Part shown: one piece after another, positions 1 to 8,085 of the stretch
How the letters are laid out: each line of letters starts with the position of its first letter
Numbering within the stretch: position 1 is the first letter of the stretch
Virus record (IMG/VR): IMGVR_UViG_3300044638_001698
Span: 1 to 44,416 of that record
Reading direction: 5' to 3' (one strand)
Length of the DNA stretch: 44,416 nucleotides
DNA from: a virus
Notes under the pieces: model-generated
What the model was told of the DNA's origin: nothing
Database searches by the model: none
What the model saw: only the letters and a program-made list of their open reading frames with translations
Position numbers and translations under genes: made by a program

Positions 1-56
1 AAAGCGTTCAGACCGGGGAGCAACTCTTTCAGCAGTTGTGCGCGTGAAATAGCCAT
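1..56 (-). CDS. Probable major capsid protein, N-terminal 18 codons only
   Basis: The start codon is at 56-54 on the minus strand and the frame stays open to the window edge. It is preceded by the ribosome site GGAGCTAA. The visible residues, MAISRAQLLKELLPGLNA, match the beginning I associate with the major capsid protein of many uncultured podovirus-like phages, where the next residues are usually LFG(L/M)EY. Its place downstream of portal, scaffold-like and small virion genes in the same leftward operon fits a capsid gene. No other gene in the window is a capsid candidate, so the rest of this essential gene must lie outside. The identification rests on a short recalled motif plus position. 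Confidence 0.62.
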   Translation of the reverse strand, partial: MAISRAQLLKELLPGLNA

Positions 57-71
57 GATTTAGCTCCTTGA

Positions 72-728
72 TTAAACGCCAGAAGCGATAGTGGTTGTAT
101 GAATCTCAAAGTTCCAACGAACGATGATCTCGGGGTACACAACGTTACCAGAACCGTTAACGTATGAAGTCTCATAGACAACATCGACAACGTTCATAGG
201 CAATGTACCTGTAGTAGCAGAAGAAGCAACTGCAACACGGCTATTGCCAGTTGTAGTTAAACCTGAGTTCTGCACCAATGCTACGTTAGTACCAATAACG
301 GTAAATTCAGTAGTAGAGGAAGGCAACAAGCCGGAAGTGGCATCGTTAGGTGTAGCGCCAGTGGCAATCACAGCTTTAAACAGCGTGTCGGGGTCATTAC
401 TTACATAAGCAGTAATATACGTACCGGTGGGCGCTGCTGTATTAGCTGGGAAATACTGGGCAAAAATGGTCTGACCTTGCGAGTTAACGTAAGAACATCC
501 CAAGAAAACACCAATGATCTGTGAGGTTGTCACAGTTGCACGGGCGGTTGTAATGGCAGATTTGATAATCGTGCCATCGTTAATCATCTCAATGGGGTCA
601 CCATAGAAGATGCTAGTGTTGTACGCCGAAGCAATACGGTACTGACGAGTGGCACCTGCAAAAGGTGTACCGCCGTACAGATTGATCGGCTTCAGCCCGT
701 AAGGGGCGTTTACCGTTGGAAAAGCCAT
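72..728 (-). CDS. Conserved virion protein, possible capsid decoration or stabilising protein (218 aa)
   Basis: This protein of 218 residues opens MAFPTVNAPYGLKPINLYGG. It is rich in Thr, Ser, Ala, Val and Gly, has no predicted helix-rich or membrane segment, and looks like an all-beta structural protein. A segment near residues 72-92 (GVFLGCSYVNSQGQTIFAQYF) and the phrase SNDPDTLFKAV recur in proteins next to the capsid gene of uncultured marine and freshwater phages, where they are mostly unnamed. It sits just upstream of the capsid gene in the late operon with a gap of about 15 bases. A decoration or head-stabilising role is inferred from position only. Confidence 0.6.
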   Translation of the reverse strand: MAFPTVNAPYGLKPINLYGGTPFAGATRQYRIASAYNTSIFYGDPIEMINDGTIIKSAITTARATVTTSQIIGVFLGCSYVNSQGQTIFAQYFPANTAAPTGTYITAYVSNDPDTLFKAVIATGATPNDATSGLLPSSTTEFTVIGTNVALVQNSGLTTTGNSRVAVASSATTGTLPMNVVDVVYETSYVNGSGNVVYPEIIVRWNFEIHTTTIASGV

Positions 729-746
729 TTGAAAGACTCCTAAAAT

Positions 747-1220
747 TTAAGAACCAGAACCGAAAGTGACCTTGGTTTTCTTTTCTGAGAAAAGAGGCAT
801 CCTTGGATCACTATCACGAAGGAAATTGTTGTCCACGGATTCCATTTGAGCCTTGTTTTGGTCAGCGTAGTACGCTGCCCGCTGTTGCAAGAACTCTGAT
901 GGGATGCGGCAGAGCAACAAGCCACCTACTTCAACGTTGCCTTTAAAGCGACCTTCAGTAGTTGCGTGCATCATTAGCTCGGGATACTCCTCTGCTTTGC
1001 AGGGTTCATATCCTTCGCGCAACTTTGAAGAAATATTGCTGGGATCAGCAGTTCCTAATGTACTCAAGCGCACCCATCGGTGTGTCCAGCCCGGACGGTG
1101 ATCCGGGGCGGGTAAGGTCTCTGGAGGACGCCACGCTGTTGGGCGCTGCATCACTGTACGAGAATCTACTTCACGCGACGAACGATTTTGTGCCTTATCG
1201 GCAACTTGAACTTTTTCCAT
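747..1220 (-). CDS. Conserved phage protein next to the capsid gene, function unknown (157 aa)
   Basis: A soluble 157-residue protein with a polar N-terminus, then a Trp/Arg-rich stretch (PGWTHRWVRLSTLG, about residues 43-56), and a central segment with GLLLCRIPSEFLQQR followed by a charged helix and a basic tail. I do not recognise a named domain. Its stop is 18 bases from the next gene, and its start codon shares base 1220 with the stop of the scaffold-like gene, so the two are translationally coupled. The location between scaffold-like and capsid genes suggests a head-assembly or virion role; nothing in the sequence proves it. Confidence 0.6.
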   Translation of the reverse strand: MEKVQVADKAQNRSSREVDSRTVMQRPTAWRPPETLPAPDHRPGWTHRWVRLSTLGTADPSNISSKLREGYEPCKAEEYPELMMHATTEGRFKGNVEVGGLLLCRIPSEFLQQRAAYYADQNKAQMESVDNNFLRDSDPRMPLFSEKKTKVTFGSGS

Positions 1221-2215
1221 TATTGACCTCTTCTAAGTTGAGCAACCTGTTTTGCGTATTCTTCCAAGGGCACCCCAAGTCTGCGAGCAATCGCAGCTTC
1301 TGATGCCTTTAATTTGATACGGTTAGGCGGAGTACTCCGTGTAGCCGGAGCTACAGGCGAAGTAATTCTTGTTGCACGGCGCGGGGTTTCATCATCCTCG
1401 TCAACCGGTTCTGACTTTCTTGTGGAGGAGTCGTCTTCCTCATAGCTCTGGTCACTTTCAAAGTGCTCAGGAAATCTTTTGCGCATCGTTTTGTCGATGG
1501 TTTTGAAGTACTCTTCAGTACCTACATATTCCGCACCATACTCCCTTTGTAAACGCTTGTCAATGCCCATAGCGGCCATTGTCATTTCTTCGTCTTTACC
1601 CCACCAATCGCTGTTGGAATCTACCCACTTCTGGGTACGGGGGGTTACTCGGGGGGCCTGTTGCTTAGTAGGAGCTTCAAATTCCCTATCGTCCACTTCA
1701 ATGGGCCTCATGCCGGAAGCTTTATCCAGTTTGAGCGTAGCCTTGGCAATAGTTGCTTGGGCTTCTGCCAGAGCATCTACATCCCCAGCTTCATAGGCTT
1801 CCTTGTAAGCTTTCTTGGCGTTAACCAATTCAACTTCCGCAGTAGTCTGTGACTGCTCAATAAAGACCTTGCTCCCGTGTGAAAGCTGCTGTTGAAGGCG
1901 TTTGTTTTCCTCGTAAACCTGCTTGGCGTAGGCTTCAGCGGCCTCCCGCTCGCGCAGGGCTTCCTCTTTGGCTCGGCGTTCATCGTGGTAGCCACGGGTG
2001 AACTTCTTGATCCGGGCCTGCACCTTCTCGTCATACGAGGATAGTTCGTCGTCGGTCGGGTCTTCCACCGGCTCTTTCATGGGCTTGCGGCCACGATCTT
2101 CGGGTGGGGTGTCGTCCTCGATCTCTACTTCAAACTTGTCTTTAGCAGCAGCCTTGGCTTCCTTTTCATCGGGAAACTCATAAGCTTCTTCCTGTCCAAA
2201 CTTTTGTGTTGCCAT
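1220..2215 (-). CDS. Scaffold-like coiled-coil protein, probable capsid scaffolding protein (331 aa)
   Basis: This is a highly charged, helix-rich protein. The first 75 residues are acidic (EVEIEDDTPPEDRG and a DPTDDELSSYDEKVQARIKKF stretch), followed by a long coiled coil at about residues 75-165 (DERRAKEEALREREAAEAYAKQVYEENKRLQQQL and onward). The C-terminal third is polar and basic, ending in a short helix (ASEAAIARRLGVPLEEYAKQVAQLRRG). This architecture and its position between portal and capsid genes are typical of phage scaffolding proteins, which fill the procapsid and bind the capsid protein through a basic C-terminal helix. No protease gene is visible beside it. Assignment is by architecture and synteny. 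Confidence 0.65.
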   Translation of the reverse strand: MATQKFGQEEAYEFPDEKEAKAAAKDKFEVEIEDDTPPEDRGRKPMKEPVEDPTDDELSSYDEKVQARIKKFTRGYHDERRAKEEALREREAAEAYAKQVYEENKRLQQQLSHGSKVFIEQSQTTAEVELVNAKKAYKEAYEAGDVDALAEAQATIAKATLKLDKASGMRPIEVDDREFEAPTKQQAPRVTPRTQKWVDSNSDWWGKDEEMTMAAMGIDKRLQREYGAEYVGTEEYFKTIDKTMRKRFPEHFESDQSYEEDDSSTRKSEPVDEDDETPRRATRITSPVAPATRSTPPNRIKLKASEAAIARRLGVPLEEYAKQVAQLRRGQ

Positions 2216-2225
2216 GTATTACTCC

Positions 2226-2639
2226 TTATGCAGCGCGGCTAATTCCACGCGGATCCTCAACAACAGCCTCGACGGAATCATCATTGATGATCCTGAACTC
2301 TCGGCCATGAATCTTCAGGCGGGTGCCTGAATTGGGGCGGACGATGACAAAGTCACCTTCCTTACAGCTCGGCCCGCTAGGGAACCGGGTAGTGTCTTTG
2401 TAGGCATCTGGGCCTAGCTTGACCACGAACAGCACTGGGGTTAGCACTTCTTCATAGTGCATAGACTGACTGGATTTCACAATCCCAATATCGCTGTCTG
2501 CATACTCTTCCATTGCCTCGGGGACAACGGTTAATACATGAAACCTCTTGGGGTCAGGCAATTGCTTGGCTTTTTGCTCCGCCGTGGTATTCAAAATACC
2601 GGACAGATCAACTGCCGCAACGTCAAACTCAGTCGTCAT
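2226..2639 (-). CDS. GroES-like co-chaperonin (137 aa)
   Basis: Residues about 35-130 follow the GroES fold pattern: an N-terminal strand, a flexible segment at about 50-66 where the GroES mobile loop would be, then VLFVVKLGPDAYKD (69-82), EGDFVIV (94-100), GTRLKI (105-110) and IINDDSVEAVV (117-127). These correspond to the conserved V-x-GxG, GDxV, Gxx(V/L)K(I/V) and DDI-A-(I/V) blocks of GroES. The family replaces or assists host GroES on GroEL to fold large capsid proteins, as T4 gp31 does. An N-terminal extension of about 35 residues is unusual for GroES. It lies between portal and scaffold-like genes, which supports a role in head assembly. Its C-terminus is overlapped by no gene; its start overlaps the end of the small gene upstream. 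Confidence 0.72.
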   Translation of the reverse strand: MTTEFDVAAVDLSGILNTTAEQKAKQLPDPKRFHVLTVVPEAMEEYADSDIGIVKSSQSMHYEEVLTPVLFVVKLGPDAYKDTTRFPSGPSCKEGDFVIVRPNSGTRLKIHGREFRIINDDSVEAVVEDPRGISRAA

Positions 2640-2823
2640 TGTGATTCCTTTGCACTAGCTCGTTGATGATGTTTTCTGCGTAGTTCAGACCTAGGATGAC
2701 TCCGCAGACTCTCCGATATTCCTCAATGTGGTCGCAACGTCCAGCAGCAGCGTAAGCTTCACGTTCCTGCTTTAACTTATTGATTTCATTGATGATTACG
2801 GACAGTAGTTTGTGTTCGTTCAC
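2629..2823 (-). CDS. Small helical protein of unknown function (64 aa)
   Basis: A 64-residue, mostly helical, soluble protein (MNEHKLLSVIINEINKLKQERE at the N-terminus) with two cysteines and a charged tail. The start overlaps the end of the portal gene by four bases and the end overlaps the GroES-like gene by eleven, so it is embedded in a tightly coupled portal / small protein / co-chaperonin series. Similar tiny genes are commonly found after the portal gene in this type of phage, without known function. I do not recognise a domain. Confidence 0.65.
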   Translation of the reverse strand: MNEHKLLSVIINEINKLKQEREAYAAAGRCDHIEEYRRVCGVILGLNYAENIINELVQRNHNDD

Positions 2824-5321
2824 TTATTCTCCTTCTTGCTGGGCTGATTTCGTTGCGCTGCCCGTTGCGCGTTTTGCACGGCCATTTGTGCCCGGTGTTT
2901 CGCAATGTCCACGCCCAGACGAGCGCCCTCGGACTCTTGCGATTGTTTCAATTTGTCTTTTGCAGCGGCTGCGGAAGCCGCGACTTGCATTGCAGCAATC
3001 TCTTTTTGAGCCGCGATACGAGATTCCTCGACACGAATCTGGTCTGCCTTGGCAGCAGCTTCGATGGTTTGCTTCTGTTGCTTGAGCTTCAGCTCCTCCA
3101 TCTTGATCTGGAGTTCTTGCATCTGCATCTGGACGATGGGGTCCTGCATCTGCTGCTGGGCTTGCTGTTGCTGAGCCTGTTGTTGATCGCGTTGTGTGAT
3201 CTGGGCGGACGCCTGCGCCACCATCATGGCCACTTGGTCGGCCATCTCTGGGGACATATTCTTGCCCTCGTCCTTGGTTGGCAGTGGCATACCCAGCGCC
3301 ATCTCGATCTGCTTGCGATACTCGAACGCCATGTGCTCGTTGATGTGAGCCATTGCTGCGGCCATGATCTGCTGCGCCATCGGATTCATCTGCATCATCT
3401 GCTGAATCTTGGGATTCTGGATTGCCGCCATGTGCGCTTGAATGTGAGCCTCGTGGTTCTGCTCCATGAACGCTTTGACTGGCTTCATAGTCAGCAAGTC
3501 TTGGTTCTCCTGCACTGGGTCGGTTGGCGTCGCATCGTCCTCGGTGGGCACGAGCTTGGACGCATTCTTGATACCCAGCACTTCAATCATCTGACGGTGC
3601 AACAAGGGCAGGTCATACAACTGAGGGGCTTGCTGAGACAACTGAAGAACAGCCTGATACTGCACGATCTTCTGGGCCATCGTTGCAGCGTTGGGGTCGC
3701 TCACTGGGATCACGTCCACAGAGTCGTAGTCCGCTTTCTTCGCCTTGCGGCCAGCTTCTTCTGGCTCGTACTCATACTCCTCGGGGGTGTAGTCGGCGAT
3801 GATGACCTTCAACAGTTTGAATTCCTGCTTCATGGTGTAGTGCAGACGCGCTTGCACCGCAGTCATCACTTTGAGAGTGCGCTCCAACAGGGCCAAAGTC
3901 GTACCCACTGGGGCTTGGCTGGACATGTCGGACACGTTCATGTCACCACTTGAAGCAAACTGACGGCCCTCTTGCACGATGTTTTGGAACAACGCGAACA
4001 GAACTTGTGATGGTTCTTTGTACGGCAGGGGCAGGATGTTGTCCCGGATTGAGCCGCTTGGGACGTCTACATCTCGGAACTCTCCGGGCTGGATAGGTGT
4101 ATCGTCACCTTTGACGCGGAGACCACGAGATTTGAGACCCCCGGGTAAGTTCGAAAGTGTTCCTGCATCCACGAGTTGACGGATGAGCATCGTCGCGCTC
4201 TTCGCGTACCCCCCGATAAGGTGGATAAGGCCGTAACCATAGAAGCCAAAACCGGGGATGTACTGGTAGTGAACAAAGTGTTGTCGTTTTGTGTGGAGCT
4301 TATCTCCCTCATACCAATTCCTCCGTATGGCCAGCACCTTGCGTGTGCCTTTCTCGATTGTCACAACGTATGGCAGGGCGATACCTGTCAGACGACCCTT
4401 TTTATCTGTGTGCTCGAACCCACTCAGGTCCAAGTCAACGTGCATCTCCAACACGCGGAAGCGATCATCTTGGAGTGCGCTCAGGCCCATCTCCTCGGCC
4501 TTTTGCTTCTCGACGTCGTCTAATTCATAGCTTGGCTCGCCCAGCTCTACGTCCATGTAGAACCCAGCCTCCATCAGCTTGGTCATCTCGTTCTCGGTCT
4601 TACGCATGACATGCGTGACCCGCTCCGCAGACTCCAGATTAGATGCGCCATACGGGACAACAATGTCCTCGGCTGGAATAAACACTGCTGCTTGGCGACC
4701 CTTGCTTGGGTCAAAGTAAATCTTCTTGAACGCTGAACCCGTGATGGGCAAGTTCCACAACATCTTCTCGTGCTCTGGGCGGTACTCGACCATCACTTCA
4801 GTCAGTTGGTAGTTCATGTCCTCGCGCACGCGAGCTGCGGCTTCTTCACGCAGCACGTCGATGGCTCCAACAATCTGGGTCTTGACTGGCCCCATTGCTG
4901 GGAACGTCTCCATCATCGCCTCTGACTGGAACCTGACCACGCTCTCGGTGAGCATCGGGTGGAACACGCCACACGCACCCTGCCAAGGCTCAGTCCGGTC
5001 CTCGTACTTCAAGCCCAGCAACTTCAGGCCGTCTACATACGTCTGAATCCAATCGCGTCGGTCTTGGGTATCCTTACCAAAGTCCTCGACTAAGTCCATA
5101 CCCAGTGACTGCAACTCACTGTCGTCCATGAACTCAGCCAAGTTAGCATCGAACTCCTCGGCGGTTTCTTTCTCAGGCTTCAAGTTAATCTCGATGCCGT
5201 CCATGCCAATATTGACCTCGTCGGGGTTTTCAATCTCAATCTCGATGTCCGGTGCAGGGGCTAGGTCAGCCAAACCCATTGGGGCTGCATATAAACCTTT
5301 GTCAATTCCGCTTGTTGCCAT
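2820..5321 (-). CDS. Portal protein (833 aa)
   Basis: A long portal of the kind found in podoviruses of uncultured phages. After an acidic N-terminus, residues about 75-145 (DRRDWIQTYVDGLKLLGLKYEDRTEPWQGACGVFHPMLTESVVRFQSEA) form the characteristic opening of this family. The central part carries WYEGDKLHTKRQHFVHYQYIPGFGFYGYGLIHLIGGYAKSATMLIRQLVDAGTLSNLPGG, the helix-rich region expected for wing and stem. The C-terminus (about 640-830) is a long Gln/Met/Lys-rich helical extension, the likely barrel or tail. The portal forms the dodecameric ring through which DNA enters and leaves the head. It follows the terminase large-subunit gene after nine bases. Length is toward the large end for portals, mostly because of the Q-rich tail. 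Confidence 0.9.
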   Translation of the reverse strand: MATSGIDKGLYAAPMGLADLAPAPDIEIEIENPDEVNIGMDGIEINLKPEKETAEEFDANLAEFMDDSELQSLGMDLVEDFGKDTQDRRDWIQTYVDGLKLLGLKYEDRTEPWQGACGVFHPMLTESVVRFQSEAMMETFPAMGPVKTQIVGAIDVLREEAAARVREDMNYQLTEVMVEYRPEHEKMLWNLPITGSAFKKIYFDPSKGRQAAVFIPAEDIVVPYGASNLESAERVTHVMRKTENEMTKLMEAGFYMDVELGEPSYELDDVEKQKAEEMGLSALQDDRFRVLEMHVDLDLSGFEHTDKKGRLTGIALPYVVTIEKGTRKVLAIRRNWYEGDKLHTKRQHFVHYQYIPGFGFYGYGLIHLIGGYAKSATMLIRQLVDAGTLSNLPGGLKSRGLRVKGDDTPIQPGEFRDVDVPSGSIRDNILPLPYKEPSQVLFALFQNIVQEGRQFASSGDMNVSDMSSQAPVGTTLALLERTLKVMTAVQARLHYTMKQEFKLLKVIIADYTPEEYEYEPEEAGRKAKKADYDSVDVIPVSDPNAATMAQKIVQYQAVLQLSQQAPQLYDLPLLHRQMIEVLGIKNASKLVPTEDDATPTDPVQENQDLLTMKPVKAFMEQNHEAHIQAHMAAIQNPKIQQMMQMNPMAQQIMAAAMAHINEHMAFEYRKQIEMALGMPLPTKDEGKNMSPEMADQVAMMVAQASAQITQRDQQQAQQQQAQQQMQDPIVQMQMQELQIKMEELKLKQQKQTIEAAAKADQIRVEESRIAAQKEIAAMQVAASAAAAKDKLKQSQESEGARLGVDIAKHRAQMAVQNAQRAAQRNQPSKKENK

Positions 5322-5330
5322 GATGTGTCC

Positions 5331-6854
5331 TTACACTGTGTAGTACCGCTCTCTGCGGTGGCTTTTGAACCATTGAATCTCTTCGGGCTCGTCGATAGGC
5401 AAACGTAGGAAGCCCCCAGCCCGGAATCTCATGAGGGCCAGAGTTGTTGCGTCAACCAAGTCATCGTGCTCGCCTGACGGGAACGCAGCAATCTCGTCCA
5501 CTAACTCTTCAGCCCAACGGGTCTTTGGAACCCATACTTTTCCAGACGCAATTATGTCCGAGACTGAGTTCAAGCGGGCGATTTTGTCCTGACCTTTACT
5601 TGGGGTGTACTCCTGCACGGGTATGCCCATTGCTCTCAACTCATAGATCAGCGGCGCACCCGTCGCTTTCTTCTCAATCAGCAGCCCGTCTGGTTCATAC
5701 ATGTTGTACTCAGCCAGCACATCTCGTTTCAACTCAATCCACTCGACACGCTTCTTATATGTGTTGAGCAAGATGAGGTTCTTGGTCTGGTCCTTGTGGT
5801 AAGTGAACACCCCCCACGTCGTGCCCGCAGAATAGTCAGCCCGTTGGTTTTTCTCAAAGGCCGTGTCCCATGTCTGGAGGATGTACTCACACTGGGGTGG
5901 GTCGTCCTCCTCCCACCACTTCCACCAGTCGCGCTTCACAATAGCTGACTCGTTGCCCACTGGGTTCTGCTGGTACTGGGCTTGCCATTTTGAGTTGGGC
6001 AATTCCTCCCGCAGGGCTTCCAATTCGTCAAACGCCCAAAACTCTGGCCATAGGGGATTACCCGAAGGCAGGATCGCCGGGAACTCAATGACTTCCCACT
6101 CTTCACCGTTACGTGCAGCGGCTGCTTTCAGCACTTGGCCAGTCAAATCTCGCTGTGCCCAGCGTGTCATCACGATCACAATCGCCCCGCCCGGTTGTAG
6201 ACGTTGCCGTGGCCCGGATGTGTACCACTCATACACCTTGTCATACACATCGGGGTTGCTTGCGGCCATCGCAGCCTCTTGTTCCGAGTGCGGGTCATCA
6301 ATAATCAGCACATCAGCGCCTTTACCGGTCACCGCACCGCCCACACCGATCGCAAAATAGTCGCCGCCCTTGGATGTGTTCCACCGGCCAGCCGCTTTTG
6401 AGTCACTTTGCAGGTGTAGATCGGGAAAAATGTTGTGATAGACCTCGGAATCGACCAAATTTCGCACTTTTCGACCGAAACCCACCGCCAATTCAGCGGT
6501 GTGGGACGCTTGAATGACTTTTTTGCCCGGAAATTGGCCCAAAAACCAAGCCGGGAGCAGGTAAGACGCGAATTCTGACTTCGTATGGCGGGGCGGCATG
6601 TTGATGATGAGCCGTTTGCACTCACCTCTGGCCACTCGCTCAAACGCTTCGGCCATTCTTTTGTGGTGACGGCCCGAAATGAAGGTGGGCCACACCTTTT
6701 CTACGAACTTAATGAACTTCTTTTGGACCAGCTCACGTTCTTTGAGCTTCTCAAGTTTGGTTAGCTGTGTCTCTAGTACCCGTAAGTCGGACTCCGACAG
6801 CTTGCCAGAGGCAATCAGCGTCTCAATGTCCTTCAGGGAGATGTCCGTACTCAT
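5331..6854 (-). CDS. terL: Terminase large subunit (507 aa)
   Basis: This is the ATPase and nuclease that pumps DNA into the procapsid. The Walker A-like motif is MPPRHTKS (86-93), Walker B is DVLIIDDP (181-188), and the coupling motif MTRW is at 229-232. The C-terminal RNase H-like nuclease domain shows WDTAFEK (D330), LLIEKKATG (E394) and GEHDDLVDA (D464/D465), the three acidic sites of terminase nucleases. Length and domain order are normal and all key residues are present. An N-terminal helix (about 1-45) probably contacts the small subunit. The gene lies between the small-subunit candidate (3-base gap) and the portal. Confidence 0.95.
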   Translation of the reverse strand: MSTDISLKDIETLIASGKLSESDLRVLETQLTKLEKLKERELVQKKFIKFVEKVWPTFISGRHHKRMAEAFERVARGECKRLIINMPPRHTKSEFASYLLPAWFLGQFPGKKVIQASHTAELAVGFGRKVRNLVDSEVYHNIFPDLHLQSDSKAAGRWNTSKGGDYFAIGVGGAVTGKGADVLIIDDPHSEQEAAMAASNPDVYDKVYEWYTSGPRQRLQPGGAIVIVMTRWAQRDLTGQVLKAAAARNGEEWEVIEFPAILPSGNPLWPEFWAFDELEALREELPNSKWQAQYQQNPVGNESAIVKRDWWKWWEEDDPPQCEYILQTWDTAFEKNQRADYSAGTTWGVFTYHKDQTKNLILLNTYKKRVEWIELKRDVLAEYNMYEPDGLLIEKKATGAPLIYELRAMGIPVQEYTPSKGQDKIARLNSVSDIIASGKVWVPKTRWAEELVDEIAAFPSGEHDDLVDATTLALMRFRAGGFLRLPIDEPEEIQWFKSHRRERYYTV

Positions 6855-6857
6855 TTT

Positions 6858-7526
6858 TTAGCTTTTTCTATGCACATCTTCGGCTTCATGCTCATTTTCT
6901 GGCGTTTCTTGTACATGATCTTCCGCCTCATGCTCATTTTCTGGCGTTTCTTGTACATGATCTTCCGGAGTTTGCGCTTTTGGTTTCCCCAATTGGGCGT
7001 CCAGATCGTCCAAGGGGGTTATATCTGTTACGTCTGAATTCAACAGCCGCTTGATCCGTTCCTTGATTGAACTCTCAAGGGCAGTGGAAGTTGTATGGTG
7101 GACGGTGATCTCGCTGCGTTCGGTAAAGAGGCCAATGTCCGAGTGCTTGCCCAAAAGCTCCAGAGCTTTCAGTTCAATCTTCGGGTCGCCGTTGTCAGCC
7201 AGCTCAATGAGCTTGTTTGTTATGAAATTGCGGGCTTGGAGTACATCTGAGAACGCTTGAAAGTCAAAGCGTTTTACCAAATGGTGTGCCGCTGCTGCTT
7301 CTGCTGACTTAGAGATAGTGCGGGGTGCGTTTGGCTTTTGCGCACCGGTCATCAGGTTACCGACTTTGTGCAAGTCGTTGTCGTCGAAATCTATGCTGGG
7401 GCCGAGTTCTTCGATCAGGTCTACGGTATTCACAGCGATGGCTATGCTATCCGCATGAGTTTTTGGCTGCTCATCGGACAGATCAAATGGAACAGGGTGT
7501 TCCGTCGTAGGTTCAAGTTGAATCAT
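6858..7526 (-). CDS. Probable terminase small subunit (222 aa)
   Basis: It is the first gene of the leftward late operon and is three bases upstream of the large terminase subunit, the usual position of the DNA-recognition subunit. The middle of the protein (about residues 70-150) is helical: TISKSAEAAAAHHLVKRFDFQAFSDVLQARNFITNKLIELADNGDPKIELKALELLGKHSDIGLFTERSE. The phrase D-P-K-I-x-L-K-A-L-E-L-L-G-K-H is typical of small-subunit proteins. The N-terminus (1-60) is acidic and probably disordered. The C-terminus is acidic with a duplicated 14-residue unit, EDHVQETPENEHEA, encoded by a 42-bp tandem repeat. I cannot point to a clear helix-turn-helix, so the call depends largely on synteny. Confidence 0.7.
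   Translation of the reverse strand: MIQLEPTTEHPVPFDLSDEQPKTHADSIAIAVNTVDLIEELGPSIDFDDNDLHKVGNLMTGAQKPNAPRTISKSAEAAAAHHLVKRFDFQAFSDVLQARNFITNKLIELADNGDPKIELKALELLGKHSDIGLFTERSEITVHHTTSTALESSIKERIKRLLNSDVTDITPLDDLDAQLGKPKAQTPEDHVQETPENEHEAEDHVQETPENEHEAEDVHRKS
6884..6967. repeat. 42-bp tandem duplication in the terminase small-subunit gene
   Basis: Two nearly perfect copies of a 42-bp unit occur in tandem (40 matching bases at 6886-6925 and 6928-6967). They encode two copies of the 14-residue acidic unit EDHVQETPENEHEA at the C-terminus. The unit length is a multiple of three, so the reading frame is kept. The near identity suggests a recent slippage duplication or selection on tail length. 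Confidence 0.9.
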
Positions 7527-7931
7527 GGCACTCCGTAAAGAGGGGGTTGGTGGCCCTAAGCGGCTCCGGGCGCTGGTACAACCTATCGGGCAAGCTCTCT
7601 CACCGTGCCTAAGTACCTTGCTTTCACCAACGGGCCAAATGTAACAGAAAAAATAATAGGGGTGGGGGGTTGGGCAAATAAAAAGTGACGGGGGGTGTTT
7701 TTGGAAAAGGCTCGTTTAGGTCGTAATCCAGAAAAAGTAAGGGGGGAGGGGGGTATTTCAAATGGGTACTCCAGATGGCCTTAAGAAAAACTGACCGACA
7801 GAACCCCGTAAATGTACCACGGCGTTATAGAAAGTACGGTGGTGAGTATCGGGTGAGCAACACACTGTGTATGGGGTCCCCACCTCCCTTTGCTGTGGAT
7901 TTGGGGGTATGGGGTAAACCCTGACCGGAAT

Positions 7932-7944
7932 CTAACATTGTTAG
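7932..7944. promoter_or_regulatory. TAACA/TGTTA palindrome upstream of the early promoter
   Basis: CTAACA-T-TGTTAG, arms of six with one central base. It lies about 37 bases upstream of the -35 element of the 7981 promoter. It is the leftmost member of the palindrome family found only in the early region. Confidence 0.75.
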
Positions 7945-7980
7945 GCCACTGCCCCGTTTTTAATTTTGTTTCCTTGAAAC

Positions 7981-8010
7981 TTGATTTTGTACCACAATTT
8001 GAGGTATAAT
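7981..8010 (+). promoter_or_regulatory. Sigma-70-type early promoter
   Basis: TTGATT (7981-7986), 18-base spacer, TATAAT (8005-8010). The -10 is perfect and the -35 matches four of six. It reads into the first early gene at 8086 with a leader of about 70 bases. It is the first promoter of the rightward transcription unit. Confidence 0.75.
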
Positions 8011-8043
8011 TTAACCATGCAAACAAGATGATTGCATCGGTTA

Positions 8044-8060
8044 CCTAGTCTGTTACTAGG
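8044..8060. promoter_or_regulatory. Leader inverted repeat before the first early gene
   Basis: CCTAGT and ACTAGG form a perfect six-base inverted repeat around a five-base centre, inside the untranslated leader and 25 bases before the start codon. It could be an operator or an RNA hairpin affecting translation. No T-tract follows, so it is not a terminator. Confidence 0.5.
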
Positions 8061-8085
8061 GAATTCATTAGAAGGTTAGAGAATC

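Larger units (their letters stand above)
7527..8085. other. Divergent control region between late (minus) and early (plus) operons
   Basis: About 560 bases without a convincing gene. The left half holds G-rich runs (around 7660-7755) and no recognisable promoter reading leftward toward the terminase genes. The right half holds a palindrome at 7932, a sigma-70 promoter at 7981 reading rightward, and a small hairpin at 8044 in the leader of the first early gene. An open frame on the minus strand at 7781-8026 has no ribosome site and no recognisable composition. This is the natural place for the early/late switch. Confidence 0.6.

Noticed and set aside
2853-3953. 366-residue frame on the plus strand opposite the portal gene
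   Set aside because: Leu/His-rich antisense translation of the Gln-rich portal tail; no ribosome site.
7781-8026. 81-residue frame on the minus strand in the control region
   Set aside because: No ribosome site, start falls in the early promoter, and composition is unlike neighbouring proteins.
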